Assembly: GCA_017882935.1 (NCBI GenBank)
Contig: JADGOP010000005.1
Location: 1-18,345, forward strand
DNA length: 18,345 nucleotides
Source: Actinomycetota bacterium
Lineage (GTDB): Bacteria; Actinomycetota; Acidimicrobiia; Acidimicrobiales; Iamiaceae
Direction: 5' to 3'
Position 1 is the first letter of the stretch; each line of letters begins with the position of its first letter. Positions 7,447-15,136 of this stretch are shown in pieces. The notes beneath the pieces are model-generated. The model saw only the letters and a list, made by a program, of their open reading frames with translations. It made no database searches and was not told where the DNA came from. The translations under genes were made by a program, and so were the position numbers.

Positions 7447-9404
7447 CCGCGGTGCTCGACGAGCAGGTCCCAACCGAGCCTGCGGTGGTGGCCCCGCCGC
7501 CGCGGCGCGCCTCGCTGGTCCACCGCTACGGGCTCGAGACCCTGCTCGGGGTCGCGGCCTTCGCGTTCTTCGCGTGGGGCCTGTCGAAGAACGGGCTCGG
7601 GAACGACTTCTACGCCGCGTCCGTGAGGTCCATGTCGCTGTCGTGGCACAACTTCATCTACGGCGCGTACGACCCGGGGGGGTGGATCACCACCGACAAG
7701 CCCCCGTTCGCGCTGTGGCTGCAGGCTGCGTCGGCCCGGGCGTTCGGGTACTCGACGTGGTCGCTGCTGCTGCCGTCGGTCGCCTGTGGTGCCGCTTCGG
7801 TGGTGCTGCTGGCCGCCACCGTGCGCCGGGTGTGGGGCCGCACCGCCGGGCTCGCAGCCGGCGCCGCGCTGGCGGTGATGCCCGTGGTGCTGGCCGTCAG
7901 CCGCTCCAACAACCCCGACGTGTCCCTCATGCTGTGCCTGGTCGCCGCGGCCTACGCCACGCAACGCGCCATCTCCGACCGCAAGCCGGGGTGGCTGGTG
8001 CTGGCCGGTGCGGTCTGCGGCCTGGGCTTCCTGGCGAAGCTGCTCGTGGCCGGCTTCGTGATGCCCGGCCTCTGGTTGGCCTACCTCGCCACGGGTCCGG
8101 GCAGCGTGCTGCGCCGCATCCGCGACCTGTTCTTCGCGACTCTCGCCTTCTTCGGCGTCGCCGCGGCATGGGTGCTGCTGTTCCTCCTCACCCCGGCGTC
8201 GCACCGTCCTTGGGTGGGCGGGAGCACCAACGGCACCGCCCTCGACCTGGTCTTCGGCTACGACGGCTTCGGCCGGGTCTTCGGTGCCCGGGGCCAGGCC
8301 GGCGGCGGGCGCTTCGGTGGCGGCGGCGCGTTCGGCGGCGGCGCGGGCGGCATCAGCCAGTTCGGGGGGACGCCCGGCATCGGCCGGCTGTTCAACCTCG
8401 GCATGGGCGACCAGGTCATGTGGGTGGTGCTCTTCGCTGTCGCTGCGCTCATCGGCGGCGCCGCGATCGTGGTGCGGCGCCGGGTGGTCGACGACCACAC
8501 CGGGTCGCTGATCATCTTCGGTTGCTGGGCGCTGGTGAGCTACCCGATCCTGGCGTTCGCCAAGGGCACGTTCCACAACTATTACGTGTCGGCGCTCGCG
8601 CCCGCGGTGGCCGGGCTGTGTGGCATCGGCGTCGGGTTGGTGCGGCGCGGCGGTCGCGCCGCGGCCGGGCTCCTCGCCGTCAGCGCGCTCGCCACGGCCT
8701 GGCTCGCCAGCCTGCTGCTCGGCCGCGTCGACGCCTACACGTCGCTGCGCCTGATCGTGCCGCTGGGCCTCACCCTCGTGGCGGCTGCCGCGGTCGTGCT
8801 CGCGCTCGCCGACGAGGCGCGGGGCAAGCGGGTCCAGGGCCTCGCCGTGGCTGCGCTCGTCGTGGCGCTCGTCCCGTCGTTCATCTGGGCCTACAACGGC
8901 ACCCGGGTGGCGCAGAACGCCACCTTCCCCGACGCCCGTCCCGCGGCGGCGGCAGCGGTCGGCTTCGGTGGGGGACCGGGCGGTCTCGGGGGCCCGCGCG
9001 GCGGCGCGACGTCGACCGCCGAGTACGACTGGCTCAAGAAGAACAGTCCCGGCGCCGCGTGGGTCCTCGCGGTGTCGAGCTCGATGCAGGCCGACACCCC
9101 GATCGTCGACGGCTACTCGGTCATGGCCTACGGCGGGTTCAGCGGCTCCGACCCGAGCCTGACCACCGCCAAGCTGGCCGATCTCGTGGCCACCGGCAAG
9201 CTCCGCTTCGTGAGCGCGGGCGGTGGCTTCGGTGGCTTCGGTGGTGGCGGCGGTCCGGGTGGCTTCGGCGGTGGGAGCAGCGCCGTCACCAGCGCGGTCA
9301 GCTCGGCGTGCACGCCGGTCAGCGCGACCAACTGGGGCGGCACCGGCACCAGCGGCGTGTACGACTGCCGCGGCAAGGCCGACGCCCTGCGCGCGGCCGC
9401 TTGA
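7443..9404 (+). CDS. GT39/ArnT-like polytopic glycosyltransferase (YkcB-type)
   Basis: A 653-residue inner-membrane protein of the GT-C class that takes sugar from a polyprenyl-phosphate donor and places it on an extracytoplasmic acceptor. The first transmembrane helix (about 31-47) is followed by the signature loop with N-D-F-Y-A-A-S-V-R-S-M at 54-64 and T-T-D-K-P-P at 83-88 (Asp85), as in mannosyltransferase/ArnT-like proteins. About ten more hydrophobic segments follow. Gly-rich low-complexity stretches lie near residues 282-309, 507-521 and 592-613. The C-terminal third, past the last helix, is likely an extracytoplasmic domain ending in a Cys pair region (S-A-C-T-P-V and Y-D-C-R-G). The GTG at 7443 has GAGGAGG 4 nt upstream and overlaps the stop of the GT2-GtrA gene. 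The acceptor is unknown. Confidence 0.87.
   Translation: MTAVLDEQVPTEPAVVAPPPRRASLVHRYGLETLLGVAAFAFFAWGLSKNGLGNDFYAASVRSMSLSWHNFIYGAYDPGGWITTDKPPFALWLQAASARAFGYSTWSLLLPSVACGAASVVLLAATVRRVWGRTAGLAAGAALAVMPVVLAVSRSNNPDVSLMLCLVAAAYATQRAISDRKPGWLVLAGAVCGLGFLAKLLVAGFVMPGLWLAYLATGPGSVLRRIRDLFFATLAFFGVAAAWVLLFLLTPASHRPWVGGSTNGTALDLVFGYDGFGRVFGARGQAGGGRFGGGGAFGGGAGGISQFGGTPGIGRLFNLGMGDQVMWVVLFAVAALIGGAAIVVRRRVVDDHTGSLIIFGCWALVSYPILAFAKGTFHNYYVSALAPAVAGLCGIGVGLVRRGGRAAAGLLAVSALATAWLASLLLGRVDAYTSLRLIVPLGLTLVAAAAVVLALADEARGKRVQGLAVAALVVALVPSFIWAYNGTRVAQNATFPDARPAAAAAVGFGGGPGGLGGPRGGATSTAEYDWLKKNSPGAAWVLAVSSSMQADTPIVDGYSVMAYGGFSGSDPSLTTAKLADLVATGKLRFVSAGGGFGGFGGGGGPGGFGGGSSAVTSAVSSACTPVSATNWGGTGTSGVYDCRGKADALRAAA
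8287..8373 (+). repeat. Gly-rich low-complexity coding stretch
   Basis: GGC/GGT-rich imperfect repeats code for a run of Gly broken by Phe, Arg and Ala in a loop of the GT39-like protein. It is in frame and so part of the gene rather than a separate element. Confidence 0.6.
9220..9276 (+). repeat. Imperfect GGTGGCTTC-type tandem repeat in coding sequence
   Basis: A GGTGGCTTCG unit recurs with GGT/GGC insertions and codes for G-G-F-G-type repeats near the C-terminus of the GT39-like protein. Such tracts are prone to length change. Confidence 0.6.
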
Positions 9405-9406
9405 CC

Positions 9407-9420
9407 CCCGCGTTCGCGGG
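9407..9420. terminator. Weak hairpin between convergent GT39 and SDR genes
   Basis: CCCGC at 9407-9411 and GCGGG at 9416-9420 can pair around a 4-nt loop in the 26-bp gap between two convergent genes. The stem is short and no T-run is present. Confidence 0.3.
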
Positions 9421-9430
9421 CGGCTGCGGA

Positions 9431-10210
9431 TCAGTTCGGCAGCGGGTGCGACTCGCCGTCGGCGGTGCGTGGGCCGGGCACGTTGCGGAAGCGGAAGGCC
9501 TCGCTGGTGCGACCGGGCTGCACGAACCAGCACTCGCCCGTCCCGCCGCCGCGGAGGATGCGCTCGAAGGCGTCGACCACGTCGGACACGTCGAGCAGCG
9601 GGATGCCCGCCTCGCTGAGGAAGGGTCGGATGTTCTCCGTGATGGCCGTCTCGGCGAAGCCGGGGCAGAGCGCGTTCACCGTGATGTGCTCGCCGTGGAG
9701 CGCGGGGCCGAGGGAGCGCACCAGGCCGACCACGGCGTGCTTGTTCGCCGCGTAGATCGGCTCGAGGGGCACCGACACGAGCCCCGCCAGGCTCGCCGTG
9801 GCGACGATGGCGCCCCCGCCTCGGGCCTTCAGCGCCGGGAGCGCGGCGTGGATGCCGTAGACGACCCCGTCGAAGTTGATCGACATGGCCCGCCGGTAGG
9901 CCGCCACGTCGAAGTCGTCGCCGAGCCCACACCCGGTGGTGACGCCCGCGTTGAGGTGCGCGATGTCGAGGCCGCCGAACGTCTCGACCGCCAGCGCCAC
10001 GGCCGCCTCGCTCTGGGCGGGGTCGCTCACGTCGCAGCGGATGAACGCCCCGCCGACGCGGCCGGCCGTGGCCGTGCCGGCCTCGACGTCGACGTCGGCC
10101 ACCACGACCCGGACGCCCAGGTCGGCGAGTCGTTCCGCCACGCCCGCCCCGATGCCGTTGGAGCCGCCGGTGACGAGGGCGACCTTGCCGTCGAAGTCGT
10201 GATCGGTCAT
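9431..10210 (-). CDS. Short-chain dehydrogenase/reductase (classical SDR)
   Basis: A 259-residue NAD(P)-dependent oxidoreductase with a Rossmann fold. The coenzyme motif T-G-G-S-N-G-I-G is at 14-21, and Asp39 at the end of the second strand (V-V-V-A-D-V-D) suggests NAD(H) rather than NADP(H). L-N-A-G-V (86-90) is the N-A-G structural motif. The catalytic residues are Ser140 (A-S-L-A-G), Tyr153 and Lys157 (Y-A-A-N-K). The P-G motif of the substrate loop is at 183-184. The C-terminal tail (about 235-259) is longer than the fold needs. The ATG at 10210 has only a G-rich stretch as ribosome site. The gene is convergent with the GT39 gene and divergent from the next membrane protein, so context gives no substrate. 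Confidence 0.9.
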   Translation of the reverse strand: MTDHDFDGKVALVTGGSNGIGAGVAERLADLGVRVVVADVDVEAGTATAGRVGGAFIRCDVSDPAQSEAAVALAVETFGGLDIAHLNAGVTTGCGLGDDFDVAAYRRAMSINFDGVVYGIHAALPALKARGGGAIVATASLAGLVSVPLEPIYAANKHAVVGLVRSLGPALHGEHITVNALCPGFAETAITENIRPFLSEAGIPLLDVSDVVDAFERILRGGGTGECWFVQPGRTSEAFRFRNVPGPRTADGESHPLPN

Positions 10211-10343
10211 GGGACACCCCCGGGGTCGTCGATGCTGGCTGCCGCAGGACCGTAGCGGTCGCGCCCCTATCCTTCGGGTCCGCCCCGGTGATGCAGCCCG
10301 CCTCGCCGGCAGCGGACCGCCGATCCCACCGGGAGCACCACAC

Positions 10344-12245
10344 GTGAACGATCTCGACCTCGAGGCGGGCCCCGATCGGACGGTGGTGGCGCGGGACCGT
10401 GCGGCGGGCGTGCGCCGGTTCGCGGCACCCGTGCTGGCGTTCGCCGCGGCTCTGCCAGCGCTCGTGGCCGCGGTCTCCGGTGCGCGCAGCGGCTGGTACG
10501 GCGCGTCGGACTGGGCGCTCGAGGTGCTGCGCGTCTCCGACGTGGCACACCGGCACTCGCCCCTGGTGGGGGTCGCCTCACGGTTCGGCTGGTACCACCC
10601 GGGTCCGCTCCTGTTCTGGCTCCTCGCACCCGGCTACTGGTTGCTCGGGCAGCCCGGCGTGCTGCTCGTGACGGGCCTGTCGAGCGCCGTGGCCCTGGCC
10701 GCGATCGTGCTGCTCGCCGACCGGCGCGGGGGCCTGGCGCTCTGCGTGTGGACCTTCCTGCTCACCGCAGCGCTGGTGCACGGGCTCGGGGCCTCGTTCC
10801 TGATCGACCCGTGGAACCCCTTTCCCCCGTTCCTGTGGTTCGTGGTGTTCCTGTTCGCGGTGTGGTCGGCGGCCGTCGGCGACCGGGCGCTCGTGCCGGT
10901 GGCGGTGGCGGCCGGCACGTTCGCGGTGCAGTCCCACGTGGGCTACCTGCCGCTCGTCCTGGCCGTGCCCGCGCTCACCGCCGCGGGGCGGTGGGGAGCG
11001 GCCCGGCTCCCACGCTCGCCCCGGACCGAGGGCGTGGACCACGTCGAGCACCGACGTCCGGGGTGGCACCCGATCGGGGTGGCCGTGGGGCTGTTCGTGG
11101 TGCTCTGGGCGGCGCCGGTGTACCAGCAGCTCACCGAGCGACCCGGGAACCTGGGGGAGATCCTGCGGTACTTCCGGCACCCCACCGACCCGGCCGCCGG
11201 GCTCACCGTCGCCGCCGGAGTGATGGGCCGGCAGCTGTCGCCTGCCGGGCCCTGGCTCACCGGGCGCGACGCCACCGGGCTCGGCCTGGCGGCCACCGGA
11301 CACGTGCTCCCGGCCGTCCTGCTCATCGTGGTCGTTGCCGTCGTCGGGGCGCTCGCCGCCCGCCGTGGTGCCCGCGACGCCGGGTGGCTCGCGGTCGTGG
11401 CCGTCATCGCCGCGGTCGGCGGGCTGATCGCCACCTCCGACGTGCGGGGCATCATCGTCCCCTACCTGTTCCGGTGGTGGTGGGGGATCGCGTACCTGCT
11501 GTGGCTGTCGCTCGGGTGGAGCTGCTGGCAGCTTCTGAAGACGCGTGGCGCTCGGTCGGCGGCCGAGGCCGCAGGGGGCAGCACCGGTGGTCGGGCTGCC
11601 GAGCCGGTGGCCCGGTGGTCGCCCGTGCTGGCGGGCCTGCTGGTGGTGGGGGGCGTGGTGCTGGTGTCGGTCACGAGCGCCGGGGCGGTGCCGGTCAAGC
11701 CGCCGTTCCCCCAGTTCTCGTCGGCCGTCTCGTCGCTGCAGGCGCAGGTGCGACCCGAGCTGCGGCGGGGCGACCGCTACCTGATGACGATCGACGACAC
11801 GACCGGGCTCCAGGAGGCGGGCATCGGCCTCTTCGTGGCTCTCCGCCAGCACGGGTACTCGGTCTTCCTGCCGTCGTCACGGACGCTCGACCCTGCTGTC
11901 GGGGCGTGGCGCGTCGTCGCACCGGGCCGCATCCCCGACCGGCTGACCGTGGTCACCGCGCCGCTCACCCCGGCGTTGCGGGCGACGCTCCCTGCCGGCG
12001 CCGAGGTGCTGGCCAGCTACGACCCGCTCTCGCCGCAGGACCGGGCCACCGCCAGCGAGCTGTCCGACCGGGTCCGCGCCCAGCTCCACCAGCCACCGTC
12101 ACCGGACCCCCTCGCGGTGTCGTCGTCGGCCGACTTCCAGCGGGTGCTGATCAAGCGGGGCGCCGACCCCGCCGACGTCGCTCGCCTCGGTGCGCTCGAA
12201 GCGGCCGGCAAGCCCTACGTCGTCTACCGGGTGCGGGGGCGCTGA
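10344..12245 (+). CDS. Large polytopic membrane protein, putative GT-C-type glycosyltransferase
   Basis: A 633-residue membrane protein. A cytoplasmic N-terminus (1-25) is followed by a first helix (about 26-45) and an extracytoplasmic loop with S-D-W-A-L-E near 55-60, where GT-C enzymes carry an acidic catalytic residue. Further on are a short G-W-Y-H-P-G-P motif and roughly ten hydrophobic helices, including one with the polar motif Q-S-H-V-G-Y-L-P. After the last helix (about 434-452) the C-terminal 180 residues form a soluble, probably extracytoplasmic domain. I recognise the architecture but no named family, so the glycosyltransferase call is an inference. The GTG at 10344 has GGGAG upstream. 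A TATCCT hexamer at 10268-10273 could be the -10, giving a leader of about 65 nt. The gene ends 82 bp before tRNA-Ala. Confidence 0.75.
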   Translation: MNDLDLEAGPDRTVVARDRAAGVRRFAAPVLAFAAALPALVAAVSGARSGWYGASDWALEVLRVSDVAHRHSPLVGVASRFGWYHPGPLLFWLLAPGYWLLGQPGVLLVTGLSSAVALAAIVLLADRRGGLALCVWTFLLTAALVHGLGASFLIDPWNPFPPFLWFVVFLFAVWSAAVGDRALVPVAVAAGTFAVQSHVGYLPLVLAVPALTAAGRWGAARLPRSPRTEGVDHVEHRRPGWHPIGVAVGLFVVLWAAPVYQQLTERPGNLGEILRYFRHPTDPAAGLTVAAGVMGRQLSPAGPWLTGRDATGLGLAATGHVLPAVLLIVVVAVVGALAARRGARDAGWLAVVAVIAAVGGLIATSDVRGIIVPYLFRWWWGIAYLLWLSLGWSCWQLLKTRGARSAAEAAGGSTGGRAAEPVARWSPVLAGLLVVGGVVLVSVTSAGAVPVKPPFPQFSSAVSSLQAQVRPELRRGDRYLMTIDDTTGLQEAGIGLFVALRQHGYSVFLPSSRTLDPAVGAWRVVAPGRIPDRLTVVTAPLTPALRATLPAGAEVLASYDPLSPQDRATASELSDRVRAQLHQPPSPDPLAVSSSADFQRVLIKRGADPADVARLGALEAAGKPYVVYRVRGR

Positions 12246-12327
12246 CCACCCTGACTCGCTCCGCACCGCGGGCGGCCTTGTATCCTCGGCCCCCTGCCGG
12301 GTTTCCGCCGCACCACCGGCACGCCCC

Positions 12328-12401
12328 GGGGACGTAGCTCAGTTGGCTAGAGCACCTGCTTTGCAAGCAGGGGGTCGTGGGTTCGATTCCCATCGTCTCC
12401 A
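12328..12401 (+). tRNA. tRNA-Ala (anticodon UGC)
   Basis: A full cloverleaf can be drawn. The acceptor stem GGGGACG (12328-12334) pairs with CGTCTCC (12394-12400), and the D stem GCTC/GAGC encloses a GG-containing loop. The anticodon stem CCTGC/GCAGG has loop TTTGCAA, so the anticodon TGC is at 12362-12364. There is a 5-nt variable loop, and the T stem GTGGG/CCCAT carries the TTCGATT loop. The third acceptor pair is G:U, the classic alanine identity element. The discriminator is A12401, followed by CCG, so CCA is not fully encoded. The gene sits at the left end of an integrase-bearing region and is the probable integration target. Confidence 0.97.
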
Positions 12402-12403
12402 CC
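12377..12403 (+). other. Candidate attachment site (attL) in the tRNA-Ala 3' end
   Basis: The T arm and 3' acceptor strand of tRNA-Ala directly precede a tyrosine integrase gene. Tyrosine integrases of mobile elements commonly use the tRNA 3' end as core site and rebuild the tRNA on insertion. The matching right-hand copy is not seen in the window, so the exact core limits are inferred. Confidence 0.55.
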
Positions 12404-12456
12404 GAAGAAGCGCAGATCACAGCGTTGTGACTCTTGCGTCATCGCAACATCGTTGC

Positions 12457-12503
12457 CCGACGTAGCCAATCTAACGTAGCCTTTTGATTCCCGGCTACGT
12501 CGG
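12457..12503 (+). promoter_or_regulatory. Inverted and direct repeats in the integrase leader
   Basis: A perfect 11-bp inverted repeat has arms at 12457-12467 (CCGACGTAGCC) and 12493-12503 (GGCTACGTCGG). A third copy of ACGTAGCC lies at 12474-12481 in the loop and could pair with the same 3' arm in a shorter hairpin. The 3' arm overlaps the first two bases of the integrase ribosome site GGAGG (12502-12506). It may be an operator, an arm-type binding site for integrase or excisionase, or a translational switch. Confidence 0.55.
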
Positions 12504-12512
12504 AGGTTCTTC

Positions 12513-13685
12513 ATGGCGCAGCGCCCGACGGTGCGATGGAACGAGCAGAAGCAACGGTGGATGGCGTGGGTGCGCTTCCCCGACGGCACCCGTCGCAAGA
12601 TCGAGCGGGTCTCGAAGTCGGATGCGTTAGCCGACCTAGACCGGCTGTTGGCCAACCGGGACGAAGGCCTGGAGGCGGCGCCGAGCCGAGCGCGGCTGGT
12701 CACCTTCGACGAGGTTCTCGACGCCTGGTTCGAGGCAGGGAGCCCGAACGTAGCGCCCTCGCGGACCTCGCGGCACGCGCGGAAGAAGAGCCCGAACACC
12801 ATCGCCAGTGCCCGGCAGGTGCTCGGCACCAACATCCGGCCGGCGATCGGCGGCCGGCGGGTCGACCGCACCAGTGCCGAGGACCTCGAGGCGCTGTTCC
12901 AAGGGATGGCCGACCGTGGGTACGCCACGAGCACGGTCACCCATGCGTGGAACTACCTGAACCAGGCGTGCCAGCACGCACTCCGGGCCCGCACGATCTC
13001 GCGCAACGTCGCGCCCGACGTGATGCTGCCGGAGGTCGTGCCGTCGAAGAAGCGCAAGAGCCTGACTCGGGAGCAGGCCGAGAAGATGGTGTTCGAGGTG
13101 ATCCCCGAGAGCACCCGGCCGGCAATGTGGCTGACGGGCCTGATGAGCGGCCTCCGGCCTGGGGAGCTCGCCGGCTTGCGGTGGCCGTTCGTCGACCTCG
13201 ACTCGGAGCCGCCGACGGTTGCGGTGATGGAGCGCGCCGCCCGGGTCGGCGACAAGTACGTGGGCCAGGCCGTGCCGAAGACCGAGGGGAGCAAGCGCCG
13301 GCTCGATCTCCACCCGCTCAACGTCGCCGCCTTGCTTCAGCACCGCGACGAGCAGAAACTGCTCGGCCTCTACGACCCCGACGGCCTGGTGTTCCCGACG
13401 AAGAACGGCACCCCGATGTCGCCGAGGAACATGCGCCGGGCGCTGCGGAAAATGTGCGCCGATGCCGGCTTCGGCGAGGACTGGACCACCTACGAGCTGC
13501 GCCACTCGTGCATGTCGCTGCTCGCCGACGAGCTGAGCGACATGGTCAAGGTCTCCGAGGTCGCTGGCCACGCCGACACGCGCACCAGCGATATCTACCG
13601 CCATCCGGTCCGCGACTCCGTCCCCCACGCCGCCGATGCGTGGGACCGGCTGCTGTCCCGTTCCGAGCACTGGAAGGCCGAGTGA
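12513..13685 (+). CDS. int: Tyrosine recombinase/integrase of a mobile element
   Basis: A 390-residue site-specific recombinase. The N-terminal part (about 5-50) is an arm-DNA-binding-type domain with W-x-A-W-V-R-F-P-D-G-T. A SAM-like core-binding domain follows (about 62-160), then the catalytic domain from about 182. Catalytic residues are Arg215 (S-G-L-R-P-G-E), Lys256 (P-K-T-E-G-S), Arg330 in Y-E-L-R-H, His353 (A-G-H) and the nucleophile Tyr362 (I-Y-R-H-P). The usual first His of the HxxR box is Tyr327, a change I recall in other actinobacterial integrases. The ATG at 12513 has GGAGG 6 nt upstream. Its place beside tRNA-Ala, reading away from it, fits integration into that tRNA. Expression may be controlled by the repeats in its leader. 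Confidence 0.93.
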   Translation: MAQRPTVRWNEQKQRWMAWVRFPDGTRRKIERVSKSDALADLDRLLANRDEGLEAAPSRARLVTFDEVLDAWFEAGSPNVAPSRTSRHARKKSPNTIASARQVLGTNIRPAIGGRRVDRTSAEDLEALFQGMADRGYATSTVTHAWNYLNQACQHALRARTISRNVAPDVMLPEVVPSKKRKSLTREQAEKMVFEVIPESTRPAMWLTGLMSGLRPGELAGLRWPFVDLDSEPPTVAVMERAARVGDKYVGQAVPKTEGSKRRLDLHPLNVAALLQHRDEQKLLGLYDPDGLVFPTKNGTPMSPRNMRRALRKMCADAGFGEDWTTYELRHSCMSLLADELSDMVKVSEVAGHADTRTSDIYRHPVRDSVPHAADAWDRLLSRSEHWKAE

Positions 13686-13691
13686 CAGCAG

Positions 13692-13991
13692 ATGCCGAGT
13701 CCGGGGAGCGACAAGCCGCCGCCAATCATCCGCGACCAGTCGATACCCCTGGCCCTTCGCGTGGCCGCTGGTGGCGCGTTCGTCGCCACGCTCGCGTGTG
13801 GCCTCGCGGCGTTGCTCTACCTACGACGAGAACGCGGCCGCCAGGTCGTGTCGCAGCACAGCTGGGCGATGAATGGGGTGCTGATCTTTGGAGCCGCCTA
13901 TCTGGCGGCGATGGCGGTCATCCTCGTCATTCGTGGCATGCATGATGTGCGACGTTGGCGGGCTCGACGTGAGCTCGACGCGGGCGACTAA
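13692..13991 (+). CDS. Small two-helix membrane protein of unknown function
   Basis: A 99-residue protein with a short polar N-terminus (1-20) and two hydrophobic helices (about 21-44 and 59-82). A basic loop with R-R-E-R-G-R-Q lies between them, and the C-terminus is strongly charged (R-R-W-R-A-R-R-E-L-D). The positive-inside rule puts both basic regions in tension, so topology is unclear. It starts 6 bp after the integrase stop, with no clear ribosome site of its own, and is probably cotranscribed with it. I do not recognise a family. Confidence 0.65.
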   Translation: MPSPGSDKPPPIIRDQSIPLALRVAAGGAFVATLACGLAALLYLRRERGRQVVSQHSWAMNGVLIFGAAYLAAMAVILVIRGMHDVRRWRARRELDAGD

Positions 13992-14017
13992 CCGTCGGTC
14001 GGTTGTGGGGCCGACCG

Positions 14018-14641
14018 CTACACGTCCCAGGTCGATAGCGGCATCAGTTCGAGGTCGACGCCGTGGCGTTGCAGGCGGGCGGCAGCGTCGGCAGTGACAG
14101 CGCGGAAGTCGCCGGTGCGGAACGCGGACGGAGAGTTGTGGAACGCATCCGCCAGTTTGCGGGCCCGCTCGTTGTCGCCCGCGTAGACACTCGAACGAAT
14201 CTCGACGAGGGCGAAGTGAAGGAGGTGGCTCAGCTGCTCGGCCCCCCTGTCGCCAGGCATCACCGCCACGTCGGGGCCCGTGAGCGCCTGAGCGCCCTCG
14301 TCTTCGTCGAGGTCGTCATGAGCGCGCAGGGCGTCGCCAATGAACCAGGCGTCGAGCTTCACGATCACCTCGTTGCCCTCCTCGCGTCCACTGTCCTCAA
14401 GGGCCTCGCCGATAAGTGCCAGCGAGACGGCCCGGTGCCGCACTGTTCGCTGCTCCTTCGTCTCGACCGCGTCCTCGAGTCGTTCGTCGTCGCGTTGCCA
14501 CGCCGAGACGGCAGCGTCAGCCAGGGCACGCGGCAACCGGACGTTCAGCTCTGTCGGCTGCTCAACGAGCGCAGCGCCGATTTCGGCGAGGAGGACCCCA
14601 TCGGCCAACCACTGCTCGTAAATCATCGTTTTCCCGTGCAT
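14018..14641 (-). CDS. Protein of unknown function, possible ribbon-helix-helix-like segment
   Basis: A 207-residue acidic soluble protein that I cannot name. Residues 31-50 read as a strand and helix (E-L-N-V-R-L-P-R-A-L-A-D-A-A-V), like the start of ribbon-helix-helix antitoxin-type proteins. A second helix (about 69-82) follows after a charged insertion. The central part (88-130) is Asp/Glu-rich. The last third has a helical segment with V-E-I-R-S at 146-150 and a K-L-A-D-A-F-H-N segment at 162-169. The start is uncertain. ATG at 14641 gives the longest form, and ATG at 14626 has a weak GGGA site 5 nt upstream. It lies 30 bp after the coiled-coil gene on the same strand and is probably in one operon with it. 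Confidence 0.65.
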   Translation of the reverse strand: MHGKTMIYEQWLADGVLLAEIGAALVEQPTELNVRLPRALADAAVSAWQRDDERLEDAVETKEQRTVRHRAVSLALIGEALEDSGREEGNEVIVKLDAWFIGDALRAHDDLDEDEGAQALTGPDVAVMPGDRGAEQLSHLLHFALVEIRSSVYAGDNERARKLADAFHNSPSAFRTGDFRAVTADAAARLQRHGVDLELMPLSTWDV

Positions 14642-14671
14642 GCGCCCATCGTTGCCGACGATGCCGGGCGG

Positions 14672-15025
14672 TCAGAGCGGTTTGTCCAGCGTCACGTCTC
14701 CACCGCGGCTCCCGGCGATTCCGACGGCGTCGTCACGGTTGTCGGCGTAGAGATGGATCCCGACGCCGTCGGCTCCGGCCCCGCTGAGCACGTCGAGTAC
14801 CGGGTGACCCTGCGTGCCGGCGTCGATGCGGATCTCCGAGCTTCGCCCGCGAAGGACGGCCAGACCGGAGTCGGCACTTGCCTCAACTACCACTACTGGA
14901 CGGTTGCGCTCGTCCGTCACTACGACCCGGCGCGTCTGGAGCTCCTCGCTTAGCGACCGCACCTGACGCTCGAGGTCGGCAACGCGATCGGCGAGTGGAC
15001 GCGCTCCCTTCGATACCTTGGCCAT
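14672..15025 (-). CDS. Coiled-coil and beta-strand protein of unknown function
   Basis: A 117-residue protein without a signal or membrane segment. After a lysine-rich start, residues 9-32 form a heptad-like helix (L-A-D-R-V-A-D-L-E-R-Q-V-R-S-L). The rest is a series of short valine-rich strands with Gly/Asp turns (V-V-V-T-D-E, V-V-V-V-E-A-S), which suggests a small beta-solenoid or trimeric fibre-like fold. The ATG at 15025 is well supported by AGGAGGT 6 nt upstream; an upstream in-frame ATG at 15088 would add 21 residues without such a site. A near-consensus promoter at 15102-15130 drives it with a leader of about 70 nt. It is the first gene of a probable operon with 14018-14641. Confidence 0.72.
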   Translation of the reverse strand: MAKVSKGARPLADRVADLERQVRSLSEELQTRRVVVTDERNRPVVVVEASADSGLAVLRGRSSEIRIDAGTQGHPVLDVLSGAGADGVGIHLYADNRDDAVGIAGSRGGDVTLDKPL

Positions 15026-15101
15026 GTCACTACCTCCTGAACAGGGTGGTGGCCGGCTCCGGCGGTGTTCACGCACCGTCGGAGCCACTGTTTACGTACG
15101 T

Positions 15102-15130
15102 AGACTAGGAATGCCGGCCGAGCGTGTCAA
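15102..15130 (-). promoter_or_regulatory. Strong sigma70-like promoter for the minus-strand cargo operon
   Basis: On the minus strand TTGACA (15130-15125) is a perfect -35 hexamer. It is followed by a 17-nt spacer and TAGTCT (15107-15102), which fits the -10 pattern. The start point would be near 15095, about 70 nt before the ATG at 15025. Confidence 0.65.
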
Positions 15131-15136
15131 CGTTCG

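Noticed and set aside
7202..10255. Plus-strand open frame of about 1000 codons overlapping the GT39 gene
   Set aside because: It is Arg/Gly/Ala-rich without motifs. The overlapping frame carries the GT39 signature residues and a proper ribosome site.
7245..10556. Minus-strand open frame of more than 1000 codons
   Set aside because: It overlaps the GT39 and SDR genes in another frame, has no recognisable motif, and shows the composition typical of shadow frames in GC-rich DNA.
12281..12286. TATCCT as promoter of tRNA-Ala
   Set aside because: The hexamer is plausible, but no -35 at suitable spacing is visible and the position alone is weak evidence.
14695..14705. 11-bp match (CGTCTCCACCG) to the tRNA-Ala 3' end, as a possible second attachment site
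   Set aside because: It lies inside the coiled-coil gene, is short, does not extend into the T arm, and would leave the relaxase outside the element. Chance is more likely.
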